Shown: positions 53,229 to 62,557, counted from the first letter of the stretch. The stretch: 64,000 bases of DNA from Thermococcus radiotolerans (GCF_002214565.1 NZ_CP015106.1:1612001-1676000); one strand, 5' to 3'. Numbers and translations: made by a program. The notes: generated by a model from the letters alone, not told the origin.

Positions 53229-53287
53229 GTCCATCCCTCCGAAGGGCCTAAAATAAAAGTGGAGTTGGAATATTTAACGCTTGTCGC

Positions 53288-54571
53288 CTACCTCTCCAAG
53301 AAGCGCCTTTCTATGTCCCTAGCTATTGAAACAAACGCTATCGCCAGGAGTGCGAGAGCTACTCCCACAGGCAGAATGTGCCACCACGATACCCTGTAGG
53401 CGGTGTTCTCCCTTATGCTCTGGCTCATCAGTGTTCCCCAATTGAAGCCCGGAACGACGTTGAAAAAGCCGAGAAGTGTTATCAGAGCTATTATTCCTGG
53501 GACGGCGAGGGCAAGCTGATAGAGGGAGTAGGGAACGAGAACTTTTGAGATATGTTTCCGGAGAATCCACAGTGCGTTTCCACCAACGACCTTGGCTGAT
53601 TCAACGTATTCCTTTCTCAGCTCCTCTTCCACCATCGAGCGGACGTTCCTTGAGACCTCACCCACACTCAAAACGCCGAGTATTATGGCCAGTAGCAGGG
53701 GATCGGTGAATATAGCGTAGGTGTTGTCTTCTATGTCGGAGGCTATTATTATCAGCCCTATCGCCGCCGGAAGAAGTGGTATGACCGTTATTATCTGGGA
53801 TACCAGGTCAAAAAGGACTCCAAGCTTGCTTGAGATAACGCTCAGGGTTCCAAATACCAGTGCCAGTCCAATAGCAACGAATGCTCCGACGACCGAGATT
53901 ACTATTGTTTCTCTCATACCCCAGAGAAAGCCTGCCCAGAGGTCCCTTCCAACGTTGTCCGTCCCCATGACTCCGTAACTCTTTCCAAGGATGTACACCT
54001 TGGGCATCTTCGAGCTTCCGGATTTTGGGGTGACCACTATTGCGTACGTTCCCTTTAATGTATCGGGGTTTGTTATGCAGTCCTCCTTGGGCTTTGAGAA
54101 CACAGCATTTAGTGCGTTTTTAAAGATGATGTCTCCGGCGTTTATATCGGGACTGCACTTCTCGTGGGCTATTTCTATCAGCGCCCCTGATTTTCCCAGA
54201 TTGAGTTCGTTGGGTATTGGACTGTCCCAGAGGACGTATTCTTCTCCGTCGGGGGAGACTATGGAAACCCTGTACGTTTCGAACGAATCCGTCATGACGA
54301 TTATGTCCTGGGGAGCGGTGTCGTAGTGGAAGTTATAGGGAAATACATACGAACCGTTTTCCGCTCGTCCGTGAAGCCACTCCGTCTTGGGGAGTCCGGT
54401 AAGCCTCCCGAACCATTCGGGGGGCACATTTTTAGGATTGAGGCGCCAGTAGAGGGTGTTGTCCCAGTTGTAGATATCATCGGGATTAACCAAGGTCGGA
54501 GCAACAATCGACATCAATACGAGCGTGATTACTATGATGGCCGAGAGGAGGACGCTCCTTTCACGCAACAT
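53288..54571 (-). CDS. ABC transporter permease, DppC/OppC type (orphan pair 2)
   Basis: 427 residues: helix 1 (about 7-27), a large outer domain (about 28-225) beginning NTLYWRLNPKNVPPEWFGRL, then five helices with GTDNVGRDLWAGFLWGMRET and the EAA loop YVESAKVVGGNALWILRKHI, ending in a normal charged tail. The motif PKNVPPEW also occurs at the same place in the permease at 62.6 kb. Its start overlaps the end of the upstream DppB-type gene by 11 bases. No binding-protein or ATPase gene is next to it. Confidence 0.85.
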   Translation of the reverse strand: MLRERSVLLSAIIVITLVLMSIVAPTLVNPDDIYNWDNTLYWRLNPKNVPPEWFGRLTGLPKTEWLHGRAENGSYVFPYNFHYDTAPQDIIVMTDSFETYRVSIVSPDGEEYVLWDSPIPNELNLGKSGALIEIAHEKCSPDINAGDIIFKNALNAVFSKPKEDCITNPDTLKGTYAIVVTPKSGSSKMPKVYILGKSYGVMGTDNVGRDLWAGFLWGMRETIVISVVGAFVAIGLALVFGTLSVISSKLGVLFDLVSQIITVIPLLPAAIGLIIIASDIEDNTYAIFTDPLLLAIILGVLSVGEVSRNVRSMVEEELRKEYVESAKVVGGNALWILRKHISKVLVPYSLYQLALAVPGIIALITLLGFFNVVPGFNWGTLMSQSIRENTAYRVSWWHILPVGVALALLAIAFVSIARDIERRFLER

Positions 54572-55568
54572 TCTGCCTCACCCTCGGGTCCAGTCTTAAA
54601 TACAGAATTTCCATCACCGATGAGTTTACGAAGTACAGGAACGCCATGACCAGAGCGACAAAAAACAGTAGCTCCCCCTTGAAGACAAATGTGAAATCAA
54701 CAATGTGAATCTTTCTTAAAGGATCCCACACGTAGTCGTACTGCCTTCCAGCGGACGTTGCAAAGACGTAGCCTATTCCGTTGACATTGAAGAGCTTTTC
54801 AACGGCCATTCCGTTTATCAGCAGGTTCAGGAAGTTATAGCTTGTGAAGGTCAAGAACGAGGGTAGAACCGTTCTCAGGAGCTTTTTCATTATTTTTCTG
54901 TCTGGCAGCCCCTTCAACACGTCCGCAAAGAAATGCTCTTCATGCATTTCCTTCTTTACGAGCGTTCTCACGTTGAAAGCGTAGATTACGACGTTGGCAA
55001 ACGTTAGCGTGAGGACCGGAATCAGCAGGGCGTTGAGGTAAGTTCTGATTCCCAACTCGTCGTTGAGCCTCGCCCTGGCTATGTACGTCATGTAGTCTAT
55101 CGTGGCTAAATTCGTTCTCCACCAAACAGTCCAGATAAGGACTATTGCCCAGAACCAGCCCGGAATCGCTGAGAACACCGGGGCAAGGGTGGTCAGGATT
55201 CTGTCCGATCGTTTTCCGTTGTATCCCGCCTTAAGCCCCCAGTAGAGGCCGAGGACGAACACGAGCGCCATTGTGAGAGCGAGTACAACCATCGTCGTGA
55301 GGATGGCCCCCTCGGGGCTTATTTTGTAGACCTCTATAAACTGCTTCCTGGACTCTCCTTCCTTGAACAGGGAGAGGGAATACTTGAAATACTCCGCAGT
55401 TTTGTTGAGGCCCTCCTTAAGTGTGAATGGCCTTGTCTGGATGAACGTGTGCCTGCTCCTCCACTCCCATACCCTGTGCTCTGCTCCGGCAATTATCATC
55501 CCGGTTATGATGATGGCAAGAAAAAGCACACCGATGTTACGAGCTATGTATTTAACAGCCCGTGACAT
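54561..55568 (-). CDS. ABC transporter permease, DppB/OppB type (orphan pair 2)
   Basis: 335 residues: N-terminal helix (about 10-30), outer region to about 85, then five to six helices, with the EAA-like loop FFADVLKGLPDRKIMKKLLR and VEKLFNVNGIGYVFATS. The EAA loop is degenerate, with no EAA or G at the usual places, which may affect ATPase contact. ATG at 55568 follows AGGTGATATA. TATA box AAAGTTTAAATC (minus strand) near 55598-55609. First gene of the minus-strand unit running to the PP-loop gene. Confidence 0.82.
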   Translation of the reverse strand: MSRAVKYIARNIGVLFLAIIITGMIIAGAEHRVWEWRSRHTFIQTRPFTLKEGLNKTAEYFKYSLSLFKEGESRKQFIEVYKISPEGAILTTMVVLALTMALVFVLGLYWGLKAGYNGKRSDRILTTLAPVFSAIPGWFWAIVLIWTVWWRTNLATIDYMTYIARARLNDELGIRTYLNALLIPVLTLTFANVVIYAFNVRTLVKKEMHEEHFFADVLKGLPDRKIMKKLLRTVLPSFLTFTSYNFLNLLINGMAVEKLFNVNGIGYVFATSAGRQYDYVWDPLRKIHIVDFTFVFKGELLFFVALVMAFLYFVNSSVMEILYLRLDPRVRQNVA

Positions 55569-55647
55569 TATATCACCTGAGAAGATACACAGGTTCGAGA
55601 TTTAAACTTTTCGCATGCATGGCGTAATAAGTTGCCTGAAGATTAAC

Positions 55648-56553
55648 TTAATCTTCCCTTTCCCTCTTCATCGCCGGTGCCACATCCCGAGCGACGCGCC
55701 TCGCGCTGAAGAGCGTCAGCGGGTCCATCGTCCGATACACCGCCAGCTGGCAGCCGCTTATGCGAACGTCTATGTGCTCCTTTGCCTCTATGGCCGCCTT
55801 CAGGTACTCCCTCACGCTCTCCGCCCTCTCGAAGTCGAGGCCAGCCTTTTTCAGCCGTTCCACGTTGAGTTCATGAATCGTGAGCGGCTGGAGCATCATT
55901 TCGTCTATTCCGAGGGAGGCGGCAAGCTCCGCTATCTTTGGTATGTCATCGTCATTGATGCCGGGCATGAATATCGTCCTTACAACCGAGCGGACGCTCT
56001 CATCTCTGCCCACTATCCTGAGGGCGTTGACGACGGCATCGAAGGTGTCCGCGTTGGTTATCATCAAATGCTTCTCCCTGCTCGCCGCGTCGAGGCTTAT
56101 CATGACCAGGTCGAAGTCGAGCTTCTCCCACAGCTCCTCCGTCAGCAGTGAGCCGTTGGTCTGAAGGTCGAGTCTCGCCTTTGGAAACCTCTCCCTAAGC
56201 ATTTTGTTCACTTCGACTATACGGGGGCTTATCAGCGGCTCGCCGTACTGAGAAACGGTTATCGCGTATGGATCATCCCAGCCGTAGTAGCCGGGCTTCG
56301 GAGCCTTCCCGAGTTTTACCGCAACGTTCGAGTAGCAGAAGATGCAGTCGTGGTTGCAGGCGGGGGTAAGTTCATAGCTCGGGTGGTGAACGGGATTTGG
56401 GTTGCTTAAATCAAGTCCCTGGCAGCCCTGACAGTGGGTGGGGAACTTCAAATCCATGACGAACTTCTTCAGGAGTCTGGCCTCCCTGTTCTCAAGAATC
56501 TGGGGCTCGACACCCATGCTTCTCGCAAACTCCTCCCAGCTCATCTTCCTCAT
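55648..56553 (-). CDS. Radical SAM protein of unknown substrate
   Basis: 301 residues. The cluster motif is ACNHDCIFCYSN (CxxxCxxC), preceded by HCQGCQGLDLSNPNP, which adds two cysteines, and followed by GEPLISPRIVEV and DLQTNGSLLTEELWEKL, the GGE-like and strand-4 parts of the barrel. No C-terminal auxiliary cluster is seen. Substrate unknown. ATG at 56553 follows GGTGAGAGA; upstream codons overlap the pyrK gene in another frame. TATA-like CTTTTTAAACC lies near 56583-56593. Confidence 0.8.
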   Translation of the reverse strand: MRKMSWEEFARSMGVEPQILENREARLLKKFVMDLKFPTHCQGCQGLDLSNPNPVHHPSYELTPACNHDCIFCYSNVAVKLGKAPKPGYYGWDDPYAITVSQYGEPLISPRIVEVNKMLRERFPKARLDLQTNGSLLTEELWEKLDFDLVMISLDAASREKHLMITNADTFDAVVNALRIVGRDESVRSVVRTIFMPGINDDDIPKIAELAASLGIDEMMLQPLTIHELNVERLKKAGLDFERAESVREYLKAAIEAKEHIDVRISGCQLAVYRTMDPLTLFSARRVARDVAPAMKRERED

Positions 56554-56600
56554 TCTCTCACCGGCCGAAGCGGAGAAAAGGGGTTTAAAAAGCTCACTGG

Positions 56601-57302
56601 TCAGAGCAGTCCCCTCAGCTGGAAGCCGTCGAAGACCGGCCCGTCCCTGCAGACGAGGTACTTTCCGAGGTTGCAGGAGCCGCAGACGCCGATTCCGCAC
56701 TTCATGTAGCGCTCGGCCGATACCTGGACGTTTTCGTAGTCCATGACCCCGAGGACGGCTCTCAGCATCGGCTCCGGGCCGCAGGCATAGACCCGGTCAA
56801 ACTCTTCCTTCCTCTCGGCGAGAACCTCCGTCGGGAAGCCCTTTCTCCCCGCGGAGCCGTCGTCGGTGGTGATTACTACTTCGTCCACGTAGTTCTCGAT
56901 GTCCATCAGCGCCAGCTCTTCCAGGTTTCTCGCGCCATAGATGAGGGTTATCCTTTTGAACTCACCCCGATGCTGCCTCGCGAAGGCGTAGAGCGGGGGA
57001 ATTCCTATGCCGCCGCCCACGAGGGCTATCCTAGCTCCCGCAGGTTCGAAGCCCCTGCCGTATGGCCCGCGGATCCAGAGGTAATCTCCCTCTCCCAGCT
57101 CGAAGAGCCTGCTCGTGAAAGGTCCAACGCGCTTGACGACTATCAAATCGTTCCAGGCCAGGCTGAAGGGCTTCTCACCAACACCCGGGAGCCATGCCAT
57201 TATGAACTGTCCCGCATTGAATTCGAGTTTTTTGTCGAAGCGAAAGGCTTTGACATCCTTAGCGACGTCCCAGACTTCTCTAATGCTCACCCTCTGCAGC
57301 AT
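56601..57302 (-). CDS. pyrK: Dihydroorotate dehydrogenase electron transfer subunit
   Basis: 233-residue FAD and 2Fe-2S protein that passes electrons from dihydroorotate dehydrogenase B to NAD. Seen: the FAD site KPFSLAW, the NAD site GGGIGIPPLYAFARQH, YACGPEPMLRAV, and the C-terminal cluster motif CGIGVCGSCNLGKYLVCRDG. The catalytic partner (pyrD) is not in the window. The ATG overlaps the end of pyrC by 23 bases, so pyrimidine genes pyrC and pyrK are coupled. Confidence 0.9.
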   Translation of the reverse strand: MLQRVSIREVWDVAKDVKAFRFDKKLEFNAGQFIMAWLPGVGEKPFSLAWNDLIVVKRVGPFTSRLFELGEGDYLWIRGPYGRGFEPAGARIALVGGGIGIPPLYAFARQHRGEFKRITLIYGARNLEELALMDIENYVDEVVITTDDGSAGRKGFPTEVLAERKEEFDRVYACGPEPMLRAVLGVMDYENVQVSAERYMKCGIGVCGSCNLGKYLVCRDGPVFDGFQLRGLL

Positions 57303-58512
57303 TTATCCTAACCCCCTGGGGCTTTCCGAAGATTTCATCGTCCTCCATAACGATTTCTCCATGGAGAATCGTCATTACGACCTTCCCCCTCAGTCTTCTG
57401 CCCTCCCACGGGCTCCATTTTGCCTTCGTGTAGAACTCCTCCGGCTTAACCACCCACTCTTCCTTGAGGTTCACCACCGTAAAGTCGGCATCTTTGCCAA
57501 CTTCGAGACCCTTGTTGCGCATTCCAAATATCCTAATAGGATTATTGTGCATCTTCTCCACGATATCCGAAAGCTCCAGCATGCCCCTGTTAACCGCATC
57601 GAGGAGAAGGGCCACCTCAGTCTCCAATCCGGGAATTCCCGCTGCGCCGGATTCCTTATCCTCTGGCGTGTGGGGCGCGTGGTCGCTGGCTATGAGCGGA
57701 ATCTTGGAGAAGTTCCTCCAGAGCGCCCTTCTGTGTTCCTCGTCCCTCAAAGGAGGATAAACCTTGAGGAGCGGGTTCCTCTCGTAGTCCTTCCTGCCAA
57801 GGAAGAGATGGTGCGGGGTTACCTCAAAGCTTACCCATGGGAGGTTCGCGGTCAGTATTGCATCTATTCCACCGGCGGTGGAGACATGGCAGATGTTAAG
57901 GGGCTTTCTGAATTTCTCGACGGCTTTCAGGGCGCGTTTTATGGCGGTTATCTCGGCCTCTGGCGGTCTTTCAGGTTTTTTCTGGATTATTCCCGCGTCT
58001 TCGGCATGAACGCTTACAACCCCTGGGACACAGCGATAGTCGCCCTCAAAATCCTCCGAGAAGAGACCTCCCGTCGAAGCACCCATGAAAATCTTGTAGA
58101 AATCCGCGTTCACCCTCTCGGCCTCTGTGCAGTTGTCTCTGACGAGAAAGCTCAGGGCGTAGTCCGAGTACGCTTTCCCCTTAAACAGCTCCCCCCTTCT
58201 CTGGAAAGTCCCGAAGTCGATTATGGGCGGATCTGTGTTGGGCATATCGAAAACCGTCGTTATCCCGCCGTGTATCGCCGCCATGGTTCCAGTTTTCACT
58301 GTTTCCTTTCTCTTCTGCTTAAAATCCCTCAGATGGACATGAACGTCTATGAGTCCCGGAAGGATGAGGTTTCCACGGCCGATTTTAATCTTTTCCTCTC
58401 CCTTCAATTCGCCGAGAGATATTCGAGAAATTTTCCCGGCAAGAATACCTACGCTTCCTTCTATCACTTTCCCATCCTTTAATAGCTTCCCTTTCAGGAC
58501 AAGGTCGTACAT
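57280..58512 (-). CDS. pyrC: Dihydroorotase
   Basis: 410-residue type I dihydroorotase that closes carbamoyl aspartate to dihydroorotate in pyrimidine synthesis. Seen: DVHVHLRDF with metal-binding His residues, KIFMGASTGG with the Lys position of this class (residue about 145), SVHAEDAGI, NICHVSTAGG, and SDHAPHTPEDK with the catalytic Asp. A minus-strand TATA box (ACTTAAAATG, 58541-58550) lies about 25 bases before the predicted start, giving a very short leader. A 9-1-9 palindrome at 58568-58586 sits just upstream of it. Confidence 0.93.
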   Translation of the reverse strand: MYDLVLKGKLLKDGKVIEGSVGILAGKISRISLGELKGEEKIKIGRGNLILPGLIDVHVHLRDFKQKRKETVKTGTMAAIHGGITTVFDMPNTDPPIIDFGTFQRRGELFKGKAYSDYALSFLVRDNCTEAERVNADFYKIFMGASTGGLFSEDFEGDYRCVPGVVSVHAEDAGIIQKKPERPPEAEITAIKRALKAVEKFRKPLNICHVSTAGGIDAILTANLPWVSFEVTPHHLFLGRKDYERNPLLKVYPPLRDEEHRRALWRNFSKIPLIASDHAPHTPEDKESGAAGIPGLETEVALLLDAVNRGMLELSDIVEKMHNNPIRIFGMRNKGLEVGKDADFTVVNLKEEWVVKPEEFYTKAKWSPWEGRRLRGKVVMTILHGEIVMEDDEIFGKPQGVRINAAEGEH

Positions 58513-58870
58513 AGCGCCCGCACTGGAATGGATGCTAGCCCATTTTAAGTTTTTTGATCATCTCAACTTTTGTCATTATGACAAAAAGCCTGCTAACGAT
58601 TTTTGGGGCTTTCCCCAACTGTTTACTATCTTTGTATCGCCCTATCTGCCATATGTGCGGGGAGTTGAGTCTTCGCATTGTTTTTAACAACGCAATGCTG
58701 TAATTAACATGTCAAATGCTTCTACGTGGGTAATCATGGATTGTGGTGGCTCTGTTAAGCGCACTACTTTTACAAGAACGTAACCCTTAAATAGGCTTTC
58801 AATGTATATCTTCATGCCATTATACACCATATGTGGCAACATTGCCAAAAAGTGAAGGAGGCAGTGGAGT
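58513..58870. promoter_or_regulatory. Divergent regulatory region between pyrC and the ABC transporter operon
   Basis: 358 bases without a gene. It contains: the pyrC TATA box (minus strand, 58541-58550); TTTTGTCAT-T-ATGACAAAA, a perfect 9-1-9 palindrome (58568-58586); a weaker inverted repeat GCATTG/CAATGC around TTTTTAACAACG (58675-58698); the TATA box of the binding-protein gene (CTTAAATAG, about 58786-58794); and TGGCAA-CA-TTGCCA (58834-58847) between its start site and ribosome binding site. No small gene seen. Confidence 0.6.
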
Positions 58871-61321
58871 ATGAAGAAGGCTTTGGGATTGTTTATTATG
58901 GGTTTGATGTTGTTTAGTTTGTTTGCTATCCACCCAGTTAGTGCAGCAGACTACACTCCGAAGGACATTCCGCTGAATAGCGACGAGGCCACGGCCCGTT
59001 TCAAGGCCGACCTCCAGTGGTACCTCAAGTACGGCCACTTCGTCATCAGCAACGGTCCGTACATGCTCGTCATGTACTCCCCGGAGAACCTCTACCTCAA
59101 GCTTGAGAAGTACACCGGCCCGAGGAAGATATTCACCGACACCCTTCCGAAGGACGGTCACTCAGACATTATCGAGTACCAGGGTGTCCAGAACCCTGAG
59201 AACGTAATTCTCCAGATCGCCAAGGGCGAGTACGACATGGGTATGTTCTCGTTCCCCGCTGGAAAGTACCAGGGTCTTGGTGAGGATGTTCTTGCCAACC
59301 TCGACCTGTACAAGAGCGCCAGCTCATACAACGAGCTGACTTTCAACACCTACCACGACCCGGACAAGGACGCTCCGCTCGTCACCGTCGGCGACAAGGT
59401 TTACTTCAACCCGTTCGCCATTAGAGAAGTCAGGTTCGCCATGAACTGGCTCGTCAGCAGGGACTACATCGTTCAGAACATCTACCAGGGAAGCGGTGCT
59501 CCAATGCTCGGATGCATAAGGCCCAGCCACCCGGCCGACAAGTACTTCGAGCCGGTCTACAAGGCCCTCGGCCTCAGCGGCGCCGGCAACGAGGAGATTG
59601 CCCTCAAGATAATCGGCAACGCCATGCAGGAGGCCGCCCAGCAGGTTGCCAAGTACGGGCACACCCTCGAGAAGAAGGAGGGAACCTGGTACTTCGACGG
59701 CGAGCCGGTTACCGTTAAGTTCATCATCCGTATCGAGGATGAGAGGCACGAGATTGGTCTCTACGTTGCAGACCTCCTTGAGAAGAAGGTTGGCTTCAAG
59801 GTTGACAGGCTCGAGTGGGACAGGCAGAAGGCCGGTCAGGTCGTCTTCGCCAAGCCGCCCAGCAACTACGAGTGGAACATCTACACCGGTGGATGGGGTA
59901 CCAGCGGTATCCCGAGCGTCTGGATTGACGACTACACCGCTTGGTTCTACGCCGCCTGGTACGGATACGTTCCTGGCGCCGTTGATCCGAAGCACATAAA
60001 CACCGTCACCGTTGAGGACGCCCTCAAGTACCTGGGCGACGGTGACGTTGACGCCGGTCTCGCCAAGATTGGTGCCGAGTACTACAAGAGCGGCGACAGC
60101 CTCGGCCCGATGCTCAAGTGGACCGAGGAGGAGCTCACCTTCCTCTTGACCTACTTCACCACCGCGGGCGCCAAGGGCACCCCATACATCCACGACGACC
60201 TCATACCTGACGAGCCGATCAAGATAACCACCAAGGAGCAGTACTGGGACCTCCAGAAGATAAGCATGCTCATAGGCATCCTCGAGAGCGAGAGGATCTT
60301 CATGATCGAGACCTGGGAGTTCTACCCGGCCAACAAGCAGAGGGTCGTTAAGATCACCCCGGAGGCAAGCACCGGTATCGGCCAGCGCTGGAGTGTCATG
60401 ACGGCCGAGACTCCGGACAAGCACCTTAAGATCGCCCAGTTTGCCTCAACCGGTGCCATGTTCATGAGCGCCTTCAACGAGGTCGGTGGTTTGAGCGACG
60501 TCTACAGCGTCCGCGTCTGGAACCTCATCAGGGACTACGGTGCCACCACCAACTTCGACGGTATCGTAACCCCGTACAGGTGCAAGTGGGAGCTCGAGCG
60601 CGGCCACTTCACCGTTCCGGACGATGCGGTCATCTACAACCAGACCCAGGGATGGATCGCCGCCAACGCTGGTAAGGAGGCCGTCGTCAAGGTCAAGGTC
60701 ACCTGCGACTTCGGCGAGTGGCACAACGGCGTTAAGGGCAACATCGACGACCTCAAGTACTACATCGCGTTCCTCTACACCTGGGCCTACCAGGACGGCC
60801 CCGACGACCCGTACTACGACAGCTCACTCGGTGGAACCGCTGGATCACTTTCCAACATCCTCGGATGGCAGTGGACCGATGACGGCTACGTCGTTTACGG
60901 TACCTACGAGCACCCGCTCGCCGACGACATGACCGCTGGCTTCTACGTGTTCTACCCGCACCACCCATGGGAGCTCTACTGGGCCATGGGCGAGCTCGTC
61001 GCCAACGCCAAGGAGTACGGCATTGACAAGACCTACTCCTTCAGCAGCGGTGCCGAGGGAGTCCTCTGGCTCGACCTCCTCACCAAAGAGCACGTCGACG
61101 ACCTCGCCAAGGTCATGCTGAAGATCTCAGGCCTTACCTGGGACGACATAACCAAGACCACGACCACCCAGCCGCCCACCACGACCACCACGACCGGTGG
61201 CGAGACCACCACGACCACTGAGACTCCGGGCGGCGGAGGCAACACGACCACCTACGTCGTCGTCGGCCTGGTGATAATCATCATCGCTGCGGCCGCTTGG
61301 TACTTCACCAAGAAGAAGTGA
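58871..61321 (+). CDS. ABC transporter substrate-binding protein (family 5), membrane anchored
   Basis: 816 residues: a Sec signal peptide (MKKALGLFIMGLMLFSLFAI, cleavage after SAA), a two-lobed family 5 binding domain with the DppA/OppA-like SRDYIVQNIYQGSGAPMLG and KVGFKVDRLEWDRQKAGQ, a Thr-rich linker (about 755-785) likely glycosylated, and a C-terminal membrane helix (VVVGLVIIIIAAAAWYF) that holds it on the cell surface. Ligands in Thermococcales include peptides and beta-gluco-oligosaccharides (CbtA type); this one is undetermined. The first 20 codons are T-rich in contrast to the GC-rich body. GGAGG lies 11 bases before the ATG. Confidence 0.92.
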   Translation: MKKALGLFIMGLMLFSLFAIHPVSAADYTPKDIPLNSDEATARFKADLQWYLKYGHFVISNGPYMLVMYSPENLYLKLEKYTGPRKIFTDTLPKDGHSDIIEYQGVQNPENVILQIAKGEYDMGMFSFPAGKYQGLGEDVLANLDLYKSASSYNELTFNTYHDPDKDAPLVTVGDKVYFNPFAIREVRFAMNWLVSRDYIVQNIYQGSGAPMLGCIRPSHPADKYFEPVYKALGLSGAGNEEIALKIIGNAMQEAAQQVAKYGHTLEKKEGTWYFDGEPVTVKFIIRIEDERHEIGLYVADLLEKKVGFKVDRLEWDRQKAGQVVFAKPPSNYEWNIYTGGWGTSGIPSVWIDDYTAWFYAAWYGYVPGAVDPKHINTVTVEDALKYLGDGDVDAGLAKIGAEYYKSGDSLGPMLKWTEEELTFLLTYFTTAGAKGTPYIHDDLIPDEPIKITTKEQYWDLQKISMLIGILESERIFMIETWEFYPANKQRVVKITPEASTGIGQRWSVMTAETPDKHLKIAQFASTGAMFMSAFNEVGGLSDVYSVRVWNLIRDYGATTNFDGIVTPYRCKWELERGHFTVPDDAVIYNQTQGWIAANAGKEAVVKVKVTCDFGEWHNGVKGNIDDLKYYIAFLYTWAYQDGPDDPYYDSSLGGTAGSLSNILGWQWTDDGYVVYGTYEHPLADDMTAGFYVFYPHHPWELYWAMGELVANAKEYGIDKTYSFSSGAEGVLWLDLLTKEHVDDLAKVMLKISGLTWDDITKTTTTQPPTTTTTTGGETTTTTETPGGGGNTTTYVVVGLVIIIIAAAAWYFTKKK

Positions 61322-61341
61322 AGTAGTTTCGTTCTTTCCCC

Positions 61342-61365
61342 TCTTTTTTGAAATTTTACCCATGT
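61342..61365 (+). terminator. T-rich partial terminator after the binding-protein gene
   Basis: CTCTTTTTTGAAATTTT follows the stop by about 20 bases. As the permease genes have their own TATA box further on, this may reduce readthrough so that the binding protein is made in excess. Confidence 0.4.
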
Positions 61366-61392
61366 TTCTGACGGTTCTTTCCAAGCTTCATA

Positions 61393-61440
61393 GTGCACTT
61401 CTATGAAAATGTGCACATCTATGCAGTAAGATATATAAAG
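61393..61440 (+). promoter_or_regulatory. Second promoter of the ABC operon with direct repeats
   Basis: GTGCACTTCTATG (61393-61405) and GTGCACATCTATG (61411-61423) are direct repeats, 12 of 13 identical, with an 18-base period. They end a few bases before the BRE/TATA element (AGTAAG-ATATATAAAG, 61425-61440). The position upstream of the TATA box suggests an activator site. Confidence 0.5.
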
Positions 61441-61501
61441 CCAGTTTTACAATGCTGAAAAAGATACATTAAACACGAGCAACCTACGTGGGGGTGGAAA
61501 A

Positions 61502-62557
61502 ATGGGGTATCTAAAGTACCTGGTGTTTAGGATCCTGAACGCCATTCTCGTTCTACTGATAGTGACGTTTATTATCTCGGCACTCTTCGTCAAGGTTGCC
61601 GAGGAAAGCAACAGGTCCAAGATGTACGAAGAACTGATGATGTGGGAAAGAACCGAAGGTGCTAAAATCAAGCAGAGCCAGGGATTGGAGGCCTTTGAAC
61701 AGGCTAAGGCCGCAAAGCAGGCGTCCCTTGAAGAGAAGTACGAGCTGAACATCCCCTACTGGCAGAAGGTCTATAATAAGGCCCTACGCACGTTGAAGCT
61801 GGATTTTGGAACGACGAGCATGCCAATCTTCGGAACCAACAACGTCTCTGACATCATCAAGGTCGCCGTTCCCAGGAGCATCCTGCTCTTCACGACCGCG
61901 ACCATAATAGTTATCATACTGGGTATATTCCTCGGAGTCAGGGCCGCCAGGCACGCCGGCAGTGTCTTCGACAGGGGTCTCTCCATCTTCGCACTGCTCA
62001 CCTACAGTCTGCCGATGTGGTGGACAGGAATGATGTTCCTCCTGATATTCGCATTCAAGCTCGGCTGGTTCCCGCTCAGCTCGATGTTTGACCCGCAGCT
62101 CACCGGTTGGGAGCACGTTAAGGACGTTATCTGGAAGCTCGCCCTTCCGGTCTTCACCTACGTCTTCGTCGTCTTCGGTGGCTGGGCTTGGACGACCAGG
62201 AACATCATGATCGGTACCCTCCAGGAGGACTTCATTATGGCCGCCAAGGCCAAGGGTGTCCCCGAGCACAAGATCATCTACGGCCACGCCCTCCGTGCCG
62301 CTGCCCCGCCGATAGTCACCATGATCATCTTCGCCCTCCTCGGTTCGCTCGGAGGTGCCATCATCAGTGAGCTCGTCTTCAACTACCCGGGAATGGGCAG
62401 GCTCTACTGGGTCGCCCTCCAGCAGAACGAGACCAACCTCCTCATAGGACTGACGTACTTCTTCACAGTGCTCTACCTTGCGGGAGTTGTCCTAGCGGAC
62501 ATGGTCTACGGATTCCTCGACCCGCGTGTCAAGGTCGGTGCTTCCGCCAAGATGTGA
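61502..62557 (+). CDS. ABC transporter permease, DppB/OppB type
   Basis: 351 residues: helix 1 (about 9-31), an outer charged helical segment (about 32-100) ending ELNIPYWQKVYNKALRTLKL, as in DppB proteins, then five helices with EAA loop FIMAAKAKGVPEHKIIYGHA and SELVFNYPGMGRLYW. It belongs with the binding protein upstream and the permease downstream. GGGGGTGG precedes the ATG; the stop is 11 bases from the next start. Confidence 0.92.
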   Translation: MGYLKYLVFRILNAILVLLIVTFIISALFVKVAEESNRSKMYEELMMWERTEGAKIKQSQGLEAFEQAKAAKQASLEEKYELNIPYWQKVYNKALRTLKLDFGTTSMPIFGTNNVSDIIKVAVPRSILLFTTATIIVIILGIFLGVRAARHAGSVFDRGLSIFALLTYSLPMWWTGMMFLLIFAFKLGWFPLSSMFDPQLTGWEHVKDVIWKLALPVFTYVFVVFGGWAWTTRNIMIGTLQEDFIMAAKAKGVPEHKIIYGHALRAAAPPIVTMIIFALLGSLGGAIISELVFNYPGMGRLYWVALQQNETNLLIGLTYFFTVLYLAGVVLADMVYGFLDPRVKVGASAKM

